Shown here one piece after another: positions 1 to 13,478 of a stretch of DNA of 64,000 bases. The DNA comes from Leptotrichia sp. oral taxon 212 (GTDB taxonomy: Bacteria > Fusobacteriota > Fusobacteriia > Fusobacteriales > Leptotrichiaceae): NCBI RefSeq assembly GCF_001274535.1, contig NZ_CP012410.1, positions 1,833,126 through 1,897,125 on the forward strand, given 5' to 3'. How positions within the stretch are numbered: the stretch's first letter is position 1; every line of letters begins with the position of its first letter. The translations under genes and the position numbers were made by a program. The notes under the pieces are model-generated. The model was not told the DNA's origin. It ran no database searches and was given only the letters and a program-made list of their open reading frames with translations.

Positions 1-1479
1 TCATTAATTCAATTAATTCATTCATTTCTTTTCTTATCTTTATTTTGTCTTCATAACTGGATATTTTTATTTTTAATTTTTTAAACAATTCAACATATTT
101 ATTTTCATTATACAAATTTATTGATTCATATATCAAATCTAACTTTTGTAAAATTTTATCTCTATTTGAAGTCGATTCATATTTTTCAGTAAGTCCATTA
201 AATTTATAACCTAATAATGAGTCTTTATTTATAAAACTATTTTTTATCTTCCCCCATTCTATATCTTTTATTTTCTCAATTTCTTTTTTGACTTTATATC
301 TACTTGTTCCAAAATATTCTTTTTTATTTTTCCTTTTCCTGAAAATATTGGAAATTTCTCTATAATATAACCAAAATTATTAGTATCTTCATCTTCAGAA
401 ATTTTTTTCTCTTTTAATTTAGATATTAATTTACTATAAATGAAATCATTAGTATATAGATTGTATAGTTCTTTAAATCCAGAATTTTCAGCATTCAATT
501 TATGCGTTAATCTTAATTCTTTAGTGTTTAAGGTATTTTTAAAATCCCAATCGTTAAAAATATATGTTTTTTTTAATTCTTCAAGAATATTATTATTGCT
601 GTATATAAATTTAACATTTCCTTCTTTTATTTTACCAGTTTTTTCATCTATATTAGTTTCTTTCGTATTCTTTGAAGGGATTTGTTTAATTCCATCATCT
701 CTTAATTTATTTGTTAATTCTATTACTTTTAGTGAACTTCTTCTATTCTGTATTTTATTAATTCGTTTTAGACTATCATCTTTTATATTTCCTATACCTG
801 AATCATATATAGATTGCATAGAATCACCAAAAAAACCTATAATATTTTCTTTTTTACTTTTATTTATATGATTTAAAAATATATTTGCTACCTCTTCACT
901 TGTGTCTTGATATTCATCTATAAAAATAAAATTAGCATTATCTTTTAAAATATCACATAATTTAGAATATTTTTCAAACATCTTTTCCGCTATTAATAAA
1001 ATCTCATCATGTCCTATTTTGCTATCCTCTTCTGATTTCAAACTATAATATTCATCATATACAATTTCTGAATTTAAGAAATATTCTAAATTTATTTTCA
1101 TCTCATTTTTTTCCAGGTTATCTTTTGGTAAAGTAAATTTTTTATATTTTTCTTCTTCGCTATAAATTAATTCTATCATTGTTTCTTTTAATTCTTTTTG
1201 ATACTTCTTTATTATTTTCCATAAAAACTCATGTATTGTAGAAACAAATAATTTATCATTAGAAATTCTTGATTTTATTTCAGCAACAGCATTATTTGTA
1301 TATGTTATACAAATAATTGACTTATTTGGATATAATCTTCCGATTTCTTGAATTAACAAAACAAGTGAATGTGTTTTACCACTACCTGCCCCTCCTGTTA
1401 ATATGAAATTTTTTTTATTTTCTATGCACTGCAATATTTCTTTCACTTCATCTTCTATTTCTAATTTTCCTTCAACCAT
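1..1479 (-). CDS. gajB: GajB-like UvrD-family helicase of a Gabija system (frame change at ~320, 3' end outside window)
   Basis: Superfamily 1 helicase partner of the upstream OLD nuclease. From the chosen ATG (1479) the protein shows Walker A GGAGSGKTH (about residue 29), motif II DEYQDT and motif III GDSMQSIY. The ATG follows a GAGGGG ribosome site and overlaps the end of gajA by 19 bases; an upstream in-frame ATG at 1515 lacks such a site. The zero frame ends at 268. The -1 frame is open from about 320 to the window edge and begins EYFGTSRYKVKKEIEKIKD, which looks like the continuation of the same helicase. Together they give about 490 codons, close to the size known for GajB. The frame change falls on an A6G run (separate entry), so this is either a one-base indel that breaks the gene or a -1 frameshift. 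Gabija is inferred from the pair; the family match is from memory, not a search. Confidence 0.8.
319..325 (-). other. A AAA AAG slippery heptamer at the gajB frame change
   Basis: On the minus strand, zero-frame codons ATA AAA AAG contain the heptamer A AAA AAG, the same slippery site used in dnaX. A -1 slip makes the next codon GAA and enters the long open frame that continues the helicase. A purine-rich AGGAAAAGG lies about 7-15 bases upstream, where an SD-like stimulator would sit. I saw no obvious downstream stem-loop. A simple loss of one A from the run would give the same picture. Confidence 0.6.
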
Positions 1480-3509
1480 TCTAACCCCTCTTTTATATAT
1501 TTTGGTATTTTCCAATCACTGTAATTTTCATCACTACATAACAGAATTTCTATTGCAAAACTAGATTTTTTATTTATACATTTTTGAGTTAATTCATAAA
1601 AATCAATTTCTTCTTCATTTAATTTTTTTTGGTTTTTTAAACCTTCTGAAAATCCATTTTTATTTTCTTTTATAAAATCATAATTTATACTTATAAACGC
1701 ATCTTCAAAACTACTAGCTTGATAGCCTTCTTCCTTGACTTGATATGCAATCATTATTTCGCTACTACCACATTTTACTATTTTTTCTTTTTTAGATAAA
1801 GTTGCTATTTTTTTAAATTCATTATTTTTATTTTTAGATTTTAATGTTTCTCCTAAATAATTTTTTATAGAAAAATTTGTACTTTTTGTTGCTTCTACTG
1901 GATTACATTTTTCTGTTTCTCTTTTATTGTCTTTTGTAATCATCTCTTTAGCAGCATCTATATCTGTTATAATTAATACTTTTATATTTAAAAATTCTAT
2001 AAATTTCTTAAATATTTGTGCATAATTACCAATTTCTATAATTGAAATATTTTGAGATAACAATGGTAAAAATTTCTTTGTTTTATCTTCTAAATCAATT
2101 TTTTTCATCATATAAGGAAGCAGTATTCTTTCTGTAGTTCCTTCAACAAAAATAACTTTTTCAGAAAAAAATAACTCTGCATTATTTAATGTTAGATATT
2201 GTTTTAAAAATTTATATGCTTGTTCATCATCTTTATAATTTTCCTTTAAGATTTCTATATTTTTACTTTCTACTCCTTCATTATTTTTTACAAAATATCT
2301 TATATCATTAAAATTACATTCTGAAACTATATGTGATGAATGAGTTGTTATCAATGTTTGTAATTTAATACCGCTCTCTCTATAACTGCCTATTAATTTT
2401 TTTATGTTACGAATAAAAATATATTGTAATTGAGGATGAGTATGTGCTTCGGGTTCTTCAATATACAAAATATTTATATCTGAAACATTATTAATAAAAT
2501 CATTTACAATGTTTTCTATTTCAAATATCATTCCTATTAAATTTAAATATCCTAATCCATTATGATTTTCAGGAAGTTTTATTCTATTATAATCAAAAAA
2601 TAACCTACTACTACTTTTAAACAATTCTTTTTCTTGTATTTGTGAATTTATATAAATATTTATCTCATTACTATTTCCACTAAATTCTTTTATTTTACCT
2701 GTTATTCCAGAAAATATTCCTACTTGATTTTTGCTTTTCCCATTATATAAATTATTTAACTTTTCATCAGTATTTTCAATTGCCTGTATTAAATCATCAA
2801 ATTCTTTGTCATTTTTAGTTTTAGAAATATCAAAATATTTTTCGGATAATTTAGATAATGAATTTTCATTTTCTTTATTTGATACTTCTCTACTTGCTTT
2901 TATTCCATTAAAACTAATAACTCTTTTTATCTGATTTAAATTTGATATTTCTAATATTTCATTTTCCAAATAACTATTCGTACTTTTATTATATTTTAAA
3001 GCATACATTTCAAGATTGAAATATTTTTCAGAATTTTTTCTCATAAATTTTGTAAAATTATTTTTATCTCCTTTATTTTTTTTATTAAATTCTATCGATA
3101 ATTCTCTCAAATTATCTTCTTTACAGTTATAATTAAATTCTACAATAATATAGTTATTATCTTCATCTAAATCCATCATAAAATCTTGAATATTCCCATA
3201 AAAATCTTCTTTTGTATATTCTATAAATAATGTTAATCTTATTCCATATTCATTAATTTCTCTATTTTCTTTTAGTACTTGAAAATCTTTAGTAGTAATT
3301 TTTTCATAAATTTTATTTTGAAACTCTATGTTAAAATCGTCCCATTTGAAATTTTTCTTTCCTTGATTTAATAATTTATCCATTATTGCTAATACTGATG
3401 TCTTACCAGTATTATTTTTACCTATAATTAATGTTGTTTCATCTTTAAAATCTAATTTGAAATCTTTCAAAATTCTATAATTTTTAACTTCTATTTTTTT
3501 TAATTTCAT
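1461..3509 (-). CDS. gajA: GajA-like OLD-family ATPase/TOPRIM nuclease (Gabija)
   Basis: DNA-nicking nuclease subunit of a probable Gabija antiphage system. Residues 1-40 start an ABC-like ATPase with Walker A GKNNTGKTS (30-38); the signature region GLGYLNLIG is at 318-326 and Walker B ILYIEEPEAHTHP at 346-358. A TOPRIM nuclease domain follows, with the conserved glutamate in FVEGTTE (E456) and the DxD pair in TDID (D516, D518). At 682 residues it is longer than the best-known GajA (near 580), so it could also be called a class 2 OLD nuclease. The start follows AAGGGGA. It overlaps gajB by 19 bases, so the two are translationally coupled. A possible promoter lies just upstream. Confidence 0.85.
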   Translation of the reverse strand: MKLKKIEVKNYRILKDFKLDFKDETTLIIGKNNTGKTSVLAIMDKLLNQGKKNFKWDDFNIEFQNKIYEKITTKDFQVLKENREINEYGIRLTLFIEYTKEDFYGNIQDFMMDLDEDNNYIIVEFNYNCKEDNLRELSIEFNKKNKGDKNNFTKFMRKNSEKYFNLEMYALKYNKSTNSYLENEILEISNLNQIKRVISFNGIKASREVSNKENENSLSKLSEKYFDISKTKNDKEFDDLIQAIENTDEKLNNLYNGKSKNQVGIFSGITGKIKEFSGNSNEINIYINSQIQEKELFKSSSRLFFDYNRIKLPENHNGLGYLNLIGMIFEIENIVNDFINNVSDINILYIEEPEAHTHPQLQYIFIRNIKKLIGSYRESGIKLQTLITTHSSHIVSECNFNDIRYFVKNNEGVESKNIEILKENYKDDEQAYKFLKQYLTLNNAELFFSEKVIFVEGTTERILLPYMMKKIDLEDKTKKFLPLLSQNISIIEIGNYAQIFKKFIEFLNIKVLIITDIDAAKEMITKDNKRETEKCNPVEATKSTNFSIKNYLGETLKSKNKNNEFKKIATLSKKEKIVKCGSSEIMIAYQVKEEGYQASSFEDAFISINYDFIKENKNGFSEGLKNQKKLNEEEIDFYELTQKCINKKSSFAIEILLCSDENYSDWKIPKYIKEGLEWLKEN

Positions 3510-3536
3510 AATCTTTTCCCCTTAATTATTAAGATA

Positions 3537-3565
3537 ATTATATCGTATTTTCAAATAAACAATAA
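3537..3565 (-). promoter_or_regulatory. possible gajAB promoter
   Basis: A perfect -10 box TATAAT (3537-3542) stands about 30 bases before the gajA ATG. The matching -35 (TTATTG, 3560-3565, spacing 17) is weak. The only other candidate leader is the 112-base gap after aroB, which is transcribed away in the same direction. Confidence 0.4.
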
Positions 3566-3621
3566 TAATTTTAAATATATTTTTTCTCTTATCATTCAAA
3601 TATATTATTAAAAATCAATAT

Positions 3622-4713
3622 TTACTCAAAAATCTCTTTTTCCCCTATCTTTCTAATTTCAACTTCCCCAATTTCCTTCAGAATTACAAAACTAATTCCA
3701 TCACTCGTACTTTTTTTATCCCTTTTCATAATTTCAGAAATCCTGTCTTTCGGATATTCAATCTCAGTCGGTAAATTCAATGCCTTCAACAATTTCTCAA
3801 TTTTTAAAAATTCATCCTTTTTAGTAAACCCTTTTTTCTCCCCAATTTTTGTAATGTCTACCATTCCAGCAGAAATTGCTTCTCCATGTGAATATTTCTC
3901 ATAACTTGTAAACTGCTCTATCGCATGTCCGATAGTATGTCCAAAATTCAATATCATTCTCAAATTACTTTCCATCTCATCTTTTTCCACAACTTCCTTT
4001 TTTATCTCACATGAACGGTAAACAAACTCATTTACATATTTCATCAAATGTTCACGCAATTTCTGTTTATAATTTTCATCATCATAAGAAATCCCTGCTG
4101 TTTCCACTATTTCCACAAGTTTATCAAAAAATTTCTTATCATAAATACATCCATATTTCACAATTTCTGCAAATCCATCATAAAAATATCTGTCCGTCAA
4201 TGTATTCAAAAAATAATTATCAATTAAGACAAGTTTCGGCTGATGAAATGCCCCAACAAGATTTTTTCCCTCCGGCAAGTCAACTCCGACTTTTCCGCCA
4301 ACACTGCTGTCAACTTGTGAAACTATCGTCGTGGGTATCTGCATAAATCCAATCCCACGCATATAACTGGCAGCCGCAAATCCGGCAATATCTCCAACAA
4401 CTCCACCACCAAATGCAACAACCATATCCTTTCTCGTAAGCCCTGAATTTACCATTGCAGAATAAATTCCAGGCATTATACCAATATGCTTATTTTTTTC
4501 TCCTGCTTCCAGCACATAAATTTTATAATCAAAGCCTTTAAACATTCTTTCATACTCATTTTTATAAATCCTGTCTACATTAGAATCCGTAATTACAAAT
4601 AATTTCTTTCCTTTATAAACTTCTCCAATATATTCAGGGAATCTCTCAAAAAAATTCTCCCCAATCAAAATATCATAGGAATTCTTCCCCAATCCAACAT
4701 ATAATTTTTCCAT
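3622..4713 (-). CDS. aroB: 3-dehydroquinate synthase
   Basis: Second step of the shikimate pathway: converts DAHP to 3-dehydroquinate using NAD and a divalent metal, in the cytoplasm. The 363-residue length is normal. The NAD-binding stretch GGGVVGDIAGFAAASYMRG is present, followed by QVDSSVGGKVGVD and KNLVGAFHQP. The three metal ligands expected in AroB are visible in GFAEIVKYG (Glu), FGHTIGHAIE (His) and YSHGEAISAG (His). The start follows AAAGGACG. It is the last gene of a minus-strand group that begins with the DAHP synthase that makes its substrate; a GNAT gene and a strong hairpin lie between it and tyrA, so it may have its own promoter. Confidence 0.97.
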   Translation of the reverse strand: MEKLYVGLGKNSYDILIGENFFERFPEYIGEVYKGKKLFVITDSNVDRIYKNEYERMFKGFDYKIYVLEAGEKNKHIGIMPGIYSAMVNSGLTRKDMVVAFGGGVVGDIAGFAAASYMRGIGFMQIPTTIVSQVDSSVGGKVGVDLPEGKNLVGAFHQPKLVLIDNYFLNTLTDRYFYDGFAEIVKYGCIYDKKFFDKLVEIVETAGISYDDENYKQKLREHLMKYVNEFVYRSCEIKKEVVEKDEMESNLRMILNFGHTIGHAIEQFTSYEKYSHGEAISAGMVDITKIGEKKGFTKKDEFLKIEKLLKALNLPTEIEYPKDRISEIMKRDKKSTSDGISFVILKEIGEVEIRKIGEKEIFE

Positions 4714-4781
4714 AGTTTATCCGTCCTTTTACATATCACTATAATACAATTTTTTCAAACGAAAAATAATACATATTAAAA

Positions 4782-4827
4782 TATAGTAAAATCATCAAAT
4801 TTAGAAATTTAAAATGATTTTACTATA
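4782..4827 (-). terminator. hairpin after the GNAT gene
   Basis: Perfect 14-bp inverted repeat TATAGTAAAATCAT / ATGATTTTACTATA with an 18-base loop, followed on the minus strand by a T-rich stretch. It sits directly after the GNAT stop and before aroB, so it probably ends or weakens transcription between them. Confidence 0.7.
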
Positions 4828-4834
4828 TAAAAAA

Positions 4835-5434
4835 CTATTTTAAGTTATATTTTTCAAGTTTTCTTTTTATATAAACTGACTGAAACTCTTCTCTTAACAT
4901 ATCCATTATAATTATATCATAAGTTTCACCCAGAATTTCTGCAGCTTTTCGAAGCCTTCCAACTTCCTTAAAGCCTATTTTTTTATATAAATTATAAGCA
5001 GCTTCATTATATTCAAAAACATTTAGAGATATATTCCTAAAATTCAAAAAGGAAAAACCGTAATCAAGTAATAGATTCACTGCTTCCGTTCCATATCCCT
5101 TTCTCTGATGTTTAGGGTTGCCAAGCATAACTCCTATCACACCTGTTCTGTTTATGGAATCTTCCAAATTAAATCCGACATTTCCTAAAAGCTCATCATT
5201 TTCAAGTAATCTGACAGCAAAATTTTTGCTCTTTTTAATTGAAACCAGAAATTCCTTCTCACTTTCAAAATCAATAATGCTCGTATATGCAATGCTTCCT
5301 AATCCTACCGATACGTTAATATCATTAGCCATTTCTGCATATTCTTCAAAATCATCAATAGAAATTGGAGAAAGATAGACTTTCTCTCCCACTATTTTTT
5401 TTAAATATTTTTTCGTTTCATTATTTCTTTCCAT
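4835..5434 (-). CDS. GNAT-family N-acetyltransferase (RimJ/RimL type)
   Basis: Transfers an acetyl group from acetyl-CoA to an amine, perhaps a protein N-terminus, antibiotic or small metabolite; the substrate cannot be read from the sequence. The acetyl-CoA-binding motif A is seen as KHQRKGYGTEAVNLLLDYGF (around residues 110-130), followed by the usual NVFEYNEAAYNLYKKIGF and a C-terminal GRLRKA segment typical of RimJ/RimL-like proteins. A GGAGGG ribosome site stands 3 bases before the ATG. It lies between tyrA and aroB on the same strand; no link to aromatic synthesis is evident. Confidence 0.88.
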   Translation of the reverse strand: MERNNETKKYLKKIVGEKVYLSPISIDDFEEYAEMANDINVSVGLGSIAYTSIIDFESEKEFLVSIKKSKNFAVRLLENDELLGNVGFNLEDSINRTGVIGVMLGNPKHQRKGYGTEAVNLLLDYGFSFLNFRNISLNVFEYNEAAYNLYKKIGFKEVGRLRKAAEILGETYDIIIMDMLREEFQSVYIKRKLEKYNLK

Positions 5435-5511
5435 TTTCCCTCCAGGAACAATATATTAATAAATTCAATTCTAATTACAGGTTTAATTTTCACAGTGTCA
5501 TCAGATACTTT

Positions 5512-6387
5512 TTAATCTATTTTTTCCCTACGTTTCGTAGACATTATGAATTTTTCCTTCAACGTTCCTAAATCGTTATCATTCAATGCATCTTTAATTA
5601 TATCAAGTTCTTTTTCAAACTGCTGTATCATTTTTAAAAGATTCTTTTTATTTCCCATAAAAAGCTCTGCCCACAAATCTTCATTTATCTTTGCAATCCT
5701 TGTCAAATCACGATAAGAATCCCCAATAAAACGATTAGTCTCATACTTTTCGCTATCGCTATTTACAAGTGAAACTGCAATCGCATGAGTAAGCTGACTC
5801 GTAAACGCAATAATTTCATCGTGTTCATGTGCCGTCAGAAAACTGACTTTCTTAAAGCCTATCAGCTTCACAATTTCTGACAATAATTGTAAATTTTCCT
5901 TCTTATTTTTTTCATCTTCAATTATTATATAATTTGCATTCTTAAAAACTCTGTTATCCGCAAAATCAATTCCTCGTTTTTCACGCCCTGCCATTGGATG
6001 ACCAAAAATAAAGTCTATTTTTTTCCCATTTTTTTTCTTAATTTCCTCTATAATTGGATTAATATCTTTAATAATTTTCTCTTTAATACCTACAACATCA
6101 GTAATTATAGCATTTTCTTTAAAATTATCAATATTATTTACAAAAAACGATTTCATCAAGTTAGGATAAAGAGTAATCACCACAAAATCTGATTTTTCCA
6201 GAGGTTCCTTAGTTTCAACAAATCCTTTATTTATTATATTTTTACCTTCAGCTTTTTTCAAAGTTTCCTCGTCAATATCAATCCCATAAATTCTCTTAAT
6301 ACCAATCTCCCTGAAACTCTGCGCAAAAGCCGCACCAATTACTCCAAGCCCTACTATTGTTACTGTTAGATCCTCTATTTTTTTCAA
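5512..6387 (-). CDS. tyrA: prephenate dehydrogenase
   Basis: Oxidative decarboxylation of prephenate to 4-hydroxyphenylpyruvate in tyrosine synthesis. An N-terminal Rossmann fold is clear (TIVGLGVIGAAFAQSF), followed by GHPMAGREKRGIDFAD and the helical dimer domain with TAHEHDEIIAFTSQLTHAIA and the RFIGDSYRDLTRIA stretch. No ACT or chorismate mutase domain is attached. I prefer the TTG at 6387 (protein begins MKKIEDLTV), 9 bases after AAAGAGGTG; a GTG at 6399 is in frame but overlaps that ribosome site. The gene follows the DAHP synthase gene after 138 bases and is probably in its operon. Confidence 0.93.
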   Translation of the reverse strand: MKKIEDLTVTIVGLGVIGAAFAQSFREIGIKRIYGIDIDEETLKKAEGKNIINKGFVETKEPLEKSDFVVITLYPNLMKSFFVNNIDNFKENAIITDVVGIKEKIIKDINPIIEEIKKKNGKKIDFIFGHPMAGREKRGIDFADNRVFKNANYIIIEDEKNKKENLQLLSEIVKLIGFKKVSFLTAHEHDEIIAFTSQLTHAIAVSLVNSDSEKYETNRFIGDSYRDLTRIAKINEDLWAELFMGNKKNLLKMIQQFEKELDIIKDALNDNDLGTLKEKFIMSTKRREKID

Positions 6388-6525
6388 AATTGCGAACACC
6401 TCTTTTTAAAAATCTTACTTCAAACAGTAATTTCAATATAATTGTCCTACACAAAACATAAAAAACGTACTATTTATTAAATAAGCTTTTATTTTTTTCT
6501 AATTTTTTATAACCTTGCAATAAAT

Positions 6526-7545
6526 CTATTTAAAAGTTTTCCCCAATACGTTTGCAATTTTTTCTACATCCTGCATCAAATCTTCAAATACTTCAAATTT
6601 TAATGACTGCGGTCCATCTGATAATGCTTTGTCTGGTTCAGGATGCACCTCTACCATAAGCCCATCAGCTCCTGCTGCAATCCCCGCCATTCCAAGTGGC
6701 TTAACCATCCAGAATTTACCTGTTCCATGTGCAGAATCTACAATAATTGGTAAATGAGTCAACTTCTTTACCATAGGAACTGCATTTAAATCCATTACAT
6801 TTCTATATGCAGTTTCATATGTTCTTATACCTCTTTCACAAAGAACTATATTTTCATTACCTCCCGCAAGTATATATTCAGCAGACATTAGCCATTCTTC
6901 TATTGTTGCACTTAGCCCTCTCTTCAATAACACAGGCATTTTAGTTTTACCAACTTCCTTCAGAAGATCAAAGTTCTGCATATTTCTGGCACCTAACTGT
7001 ATCATATCCAGATGAGATCCAAACTCGTGCAGCTGTTCTATGGACATTACTTCACATACAATTGGCAGTCCAGTTTCTTCCTTTGCCTTCTTCATAAGTT
7101 TTATACCTTCCATTCCAAGTCCCTGAAATGCATATGGCGAAGTTCTTGGTTTAACTACTCCCCCTCTTAATATATTTCCACCTGCTTTTTTTACAGCAAT
7201 CGCCGTTTCAATAATCTGTTTTTCATTTTCAACTGAACATGGCCCTGCCATCATAGCCAGTCTATCTCCGCCTATTTCTACATTACCTACTCTTACTATA
7301 GTATTTTCAGGCTTAAATTTTCTACTCGCTCTTTTGTATGGCTCCTGTATTCTCTGTACATCTAAAACATAATCTAAAGATTGAATATGTTTAATATCAA
7401 TAGTACTTATATCCCCAACAAGTCCTAAAATTGTATAATCTTCGCCTATTATAGGTTTTACTGTAACATTGTTTTCAGCTTCAAGTCTGGCAATTATTTC
7501 TTTAAGTGTATCATGAGCAATCTTCCCATCAATTTTTATAATCAT
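6526..7545 (-). CDS. aroF: 3-deoxy-7-phosphoheptulonate synthase (DAHP synthase, type I-beta)
   Basis: First step of the shikimate pathway: condenses phosphoenolpyruvate and erythrose 4-phosphate. Residues 1 to about 66 look like the ferredoxin-like regulatory domain of Thermotoga-type enzymes, which binds Tyr or Phe. The TIM barrel follows, with MMAGPCSVE, GGVVKPRTSPYAFQGLG, LCERGIRTYE, DSAHGTGK and EVHPEPDKALSDG. The start follows GGAAGG. A near-consensus promoter lies upstream and the gene heads the aroF-tyrA group. The symbol is one of several in use for this family (aroF/aroG/aroA). Confidence 0.95.
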   Translation of the reverse strand: MIIKIDGKIAHDTLKEIIARLEAENNVTVKPIIGEDYTILGLVGDISTIDIKHIQSLDYVLDVQRIQEPYKRASRKFKPENTIVRVGNVEIGGDRLAMMAGPCSVENEKQIIETAIAVKKAGGNILRGGVVKPRTSPYAFQGLGMEGIKLMKKAKEETGLPIVCEVMSIEQLHEFGSHLDMIQLGARNMQNFDLLKEVGKTKMPVLLKRGLSATIEEWLMSAEYILAGGNENIVLCERGIRTYETAYRNVMDLNAVPMVKKLTHLPIIVDSAHGTGKFWMVKPLGMAGIAAGADGLMVEVHPEPDKALSDGPQSLKFEVFEDLMQDVEKIANVLGKTFK

Positions 7546-7581
7546 ACATCATCCTTCCCTCTTTAAAAAATATTTTAATAA

Positions 7582-7610
7582 ATGATAACAAATATATAGA
7601 TTTATGTCAA
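7582..7610 (-). promoter_or_regulatory. sigma-70-type promoter of aroF
   Basis: TTGACA (7605-7610) and TATCAT (7582-7587) are separated by exactly 17 bases on the minus strand, about 40 bases before the aroF start. Confidence 0.75.
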
Positions 7611-7722
7611 ATATATAATACTTCTTAATACAATTTAAAAAAAACAACATATAAATTATGAATTTAAAATTCAAATAATTACATGCTGTTATCAATATTA
7701 AATTTCAAATCAAACAAAAAAA

Positions 7723-7799
7723 TGGCGTCCCCGGTTGGACTCGAACCAACGACCCTCTGGTTAACAGCCAGATGCTCTAACCGGCTGAGCTACGGAGAC
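7723..7799 (-). tRNA. tRNA-Asn (GTT)
   Basis: A 77-base cloverleaf with encoded CCA. The acceptor arm is GTCTCCG / CGGGGAC (one G-T pair), the D arm GCTC...GAGC, the anticodon arm TCTGG/CCAGA with loop CTGTTAA-type holding GTT, and the T arm GTTGG-TTCGAGT-CCAAC; the discriminator base is G. It follows 5S rRNA after 12 bases and is the last gene of the rRNA operon. Confidence 0.97.
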
Positions 7800-7811
7800 G
7801 CAATTTTAAAA

Positions 7812-7926
7812 GTTTGGCGACGACCTATTTTCCCTGAACTAAGTCCAAGTATCTTGGGCGCTGGCAGACTTAACTTCCGGGTTCGGAATGTAACCGGGTG
7901 TATCCCTGCCGCCATAATCACCAAAC
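7812..7926 (-). rRNA. 5S ribosomal RNA
   Basis: About 115 bases with complementary ends (GTTTGG... / ...CCAAAC) and the conserved CCGAACCCGGAAGTTAAG core on the minus strand. It lies between 23S and tRNA-Asn in the normal order. Confidence 0.96.
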
Positions 7927-7989
7927 ATATATATTGCCATTTAATATAAGAGGGCAATGAGAAATAAATAGTATAAGTAAAAGAGCATT

Positions 7990-10905
<2,916 letters not shown>

Positions 10906-11033
10906 CTAAACTTAAGTTTCCTTCAGTTGTTACTCTTTTACCTACTATTCATTTCCCATTGTCCTCCGGACTCTTTTAAGACATTACAGAGGAAGTATAA
11001 GACAAGCATCATTCTTCTCCCTAGAAAGGAGGT

Positions 11034-12536
<1,503 letters not shown>

Positions 12537-12650
12537 TATTTCTCTTCACCTTAGTTTATTATCTTTATATCCTATCCGATGCTTCTTCCCGTCTTATTTT
12601 TTTTCTTCCTCTTATTTGTCTCCCATTGTCCTCTCCAACCACTCCCGCAG

Positions 12651-12679
12651 TTGACAAAAATTATTCTATCAAATATTAT
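12651..12679 (+). promoter_or_regulatory. promoter-like site facing birA (plus strand)
   Basis: On the plus strand TTGACA (12651-12656) and TATTAT (12674-12679) are exactly 17 bases apart. It would drive transcription antisense to the end of birA. It overlaps the rRNA promoter, the two -35 boxes forming the ends TTGACAAA...TTTGTCAA of an imperfect palindrome. It may be chance in AT-rich DNA. Confidence 0.3.
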
Positions 12680-12692
12680 ACTCCTTTGTCAA
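12663..12692 (-). promoter_or_regulatory. rRNA operon promoter
   Basis: TTGACA (12687-12692) with TAGAAT (12663-12668) at 18-base spacing, about 125 bases before 16S. A TATAAT on the same strand inside the spacer (complement of 12674-12679 region) is an alternative -10 with a poor -35. The leader down to 12537 has no gene. Confidence 0.65.
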
Positions 12693-12703
12693 GTGTTTTT
12701 ATA

Positions 12704-13438
12704 TTAATTTTTAATTAAAATAAAATTCAAAGTATTACATTTAGTTTCTTCTTTATCTCCTTTACCAATGATTAAAAGCTTTCCAGCTCTATTTACTCTT
12801 GAAAATCTATATTCTTTTTCTAAGTATTTACCATTTTTTTCTATCTTTATTTTTCTATTTTTCAAAAAATTATTACTATTTAAAGCTAATAGAATTTTTT
12901 CCCATTCCTTTTCTAAACATTCCTTTTTTTTCTGAAATGTCAACATAATTTTCTCAATTATATCTTCAATTGGATATTTCTGATTTAAAATTTTTGATAA
13001 GGATGTTGCTTTATTATTTATTTTATCTATATCATTATTAACATTTATTCTTATGCCTATTATTATTTTATCTCTAATTTTTTCACAAAAAACGCTGCTT
13101 ATTTTTTCATCTTTATAATAAATGTCATTTGGCCATTTAAATTTGAGATTTTCGATTTCATCTTCAGAATTTTTTTTTGAACTCTCTTTAATATATTCTT
13201 TTATTATTTCAAAAACTATATAGCAACTAAAGATTTCAATTTTTTCCTGTAATTCGTATCTATCATGAAGCCAAAATGAAAAGAGGGCTCCTCCTTCATT
13301 TGAAATCCACACATTCCCTCTTTTCACCCTGTCGTTAGTCTGCTTTTTGGCTACCACAACTTCAAATTCTTTTAGTTTTAAGTTTCTTCTTACATATTCA
13401 TTTGTTGAACCTATTTCTTCAAAACTTATAAATTTCAA
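12704..13438 (-). CDS. birA: biotin--[acetyl-CoA-carboxylase] ligase
   Basis: Joins biotin to the biotin carrier protein using ATP. The catalytic domain is shown by GSTNEYVRR near the N-terminus, a biotinyl-AMP loop DRVKRGNVWISNEGG (a variant of the usual GRGRxGRxWxS), FKWPNDIYYKDEKISSVFCE and the I-I-G-I-R-I-N-V-N region. There is no N-terminal DNA-binding domain (244 residues), so it is a group I, non-regulatory ligase. The start codon is TTG, 2 bases after GAGGAAGAG. It follows the FakA-DegV gene by 40 bases and is probably co-transcribed. Confidence 0.88.
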   Translation of the reverse strand: MKFISFEEIGSTNEYVRRNLKLKEFEVVVAKKQTNDRVKRGNVWISNEGGALFSFWLHDRYELQEKIEIFSCYIVFEIIKEYIKESSKKNSEDEIENLKFKWPNDIYYKDEKISSVFCEKIRDKIIIGIRINVNNDIDKINNKATSLSKILNQKYPIEDIIEKIMLTFQKKKECLEKEWEKILLALNSNNFLKNRKIKIEKNGKYLEKEYRFSRVNRAGKLLIIGKGDKEETKCNTLNFILIKN

Positions 13439-13478
13439 GACTCTTCCTCACTTACATTATTTATATATCGTCACAATA

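Noticed and set aside
2731-2934. Plus-strand frames opposite gajA, aroB, pheromone-like short frames elsewhere
   Set aside because: Hydrophobic low-complexity translations of the antisense strand of AT-rich genes, without ribosome sites.
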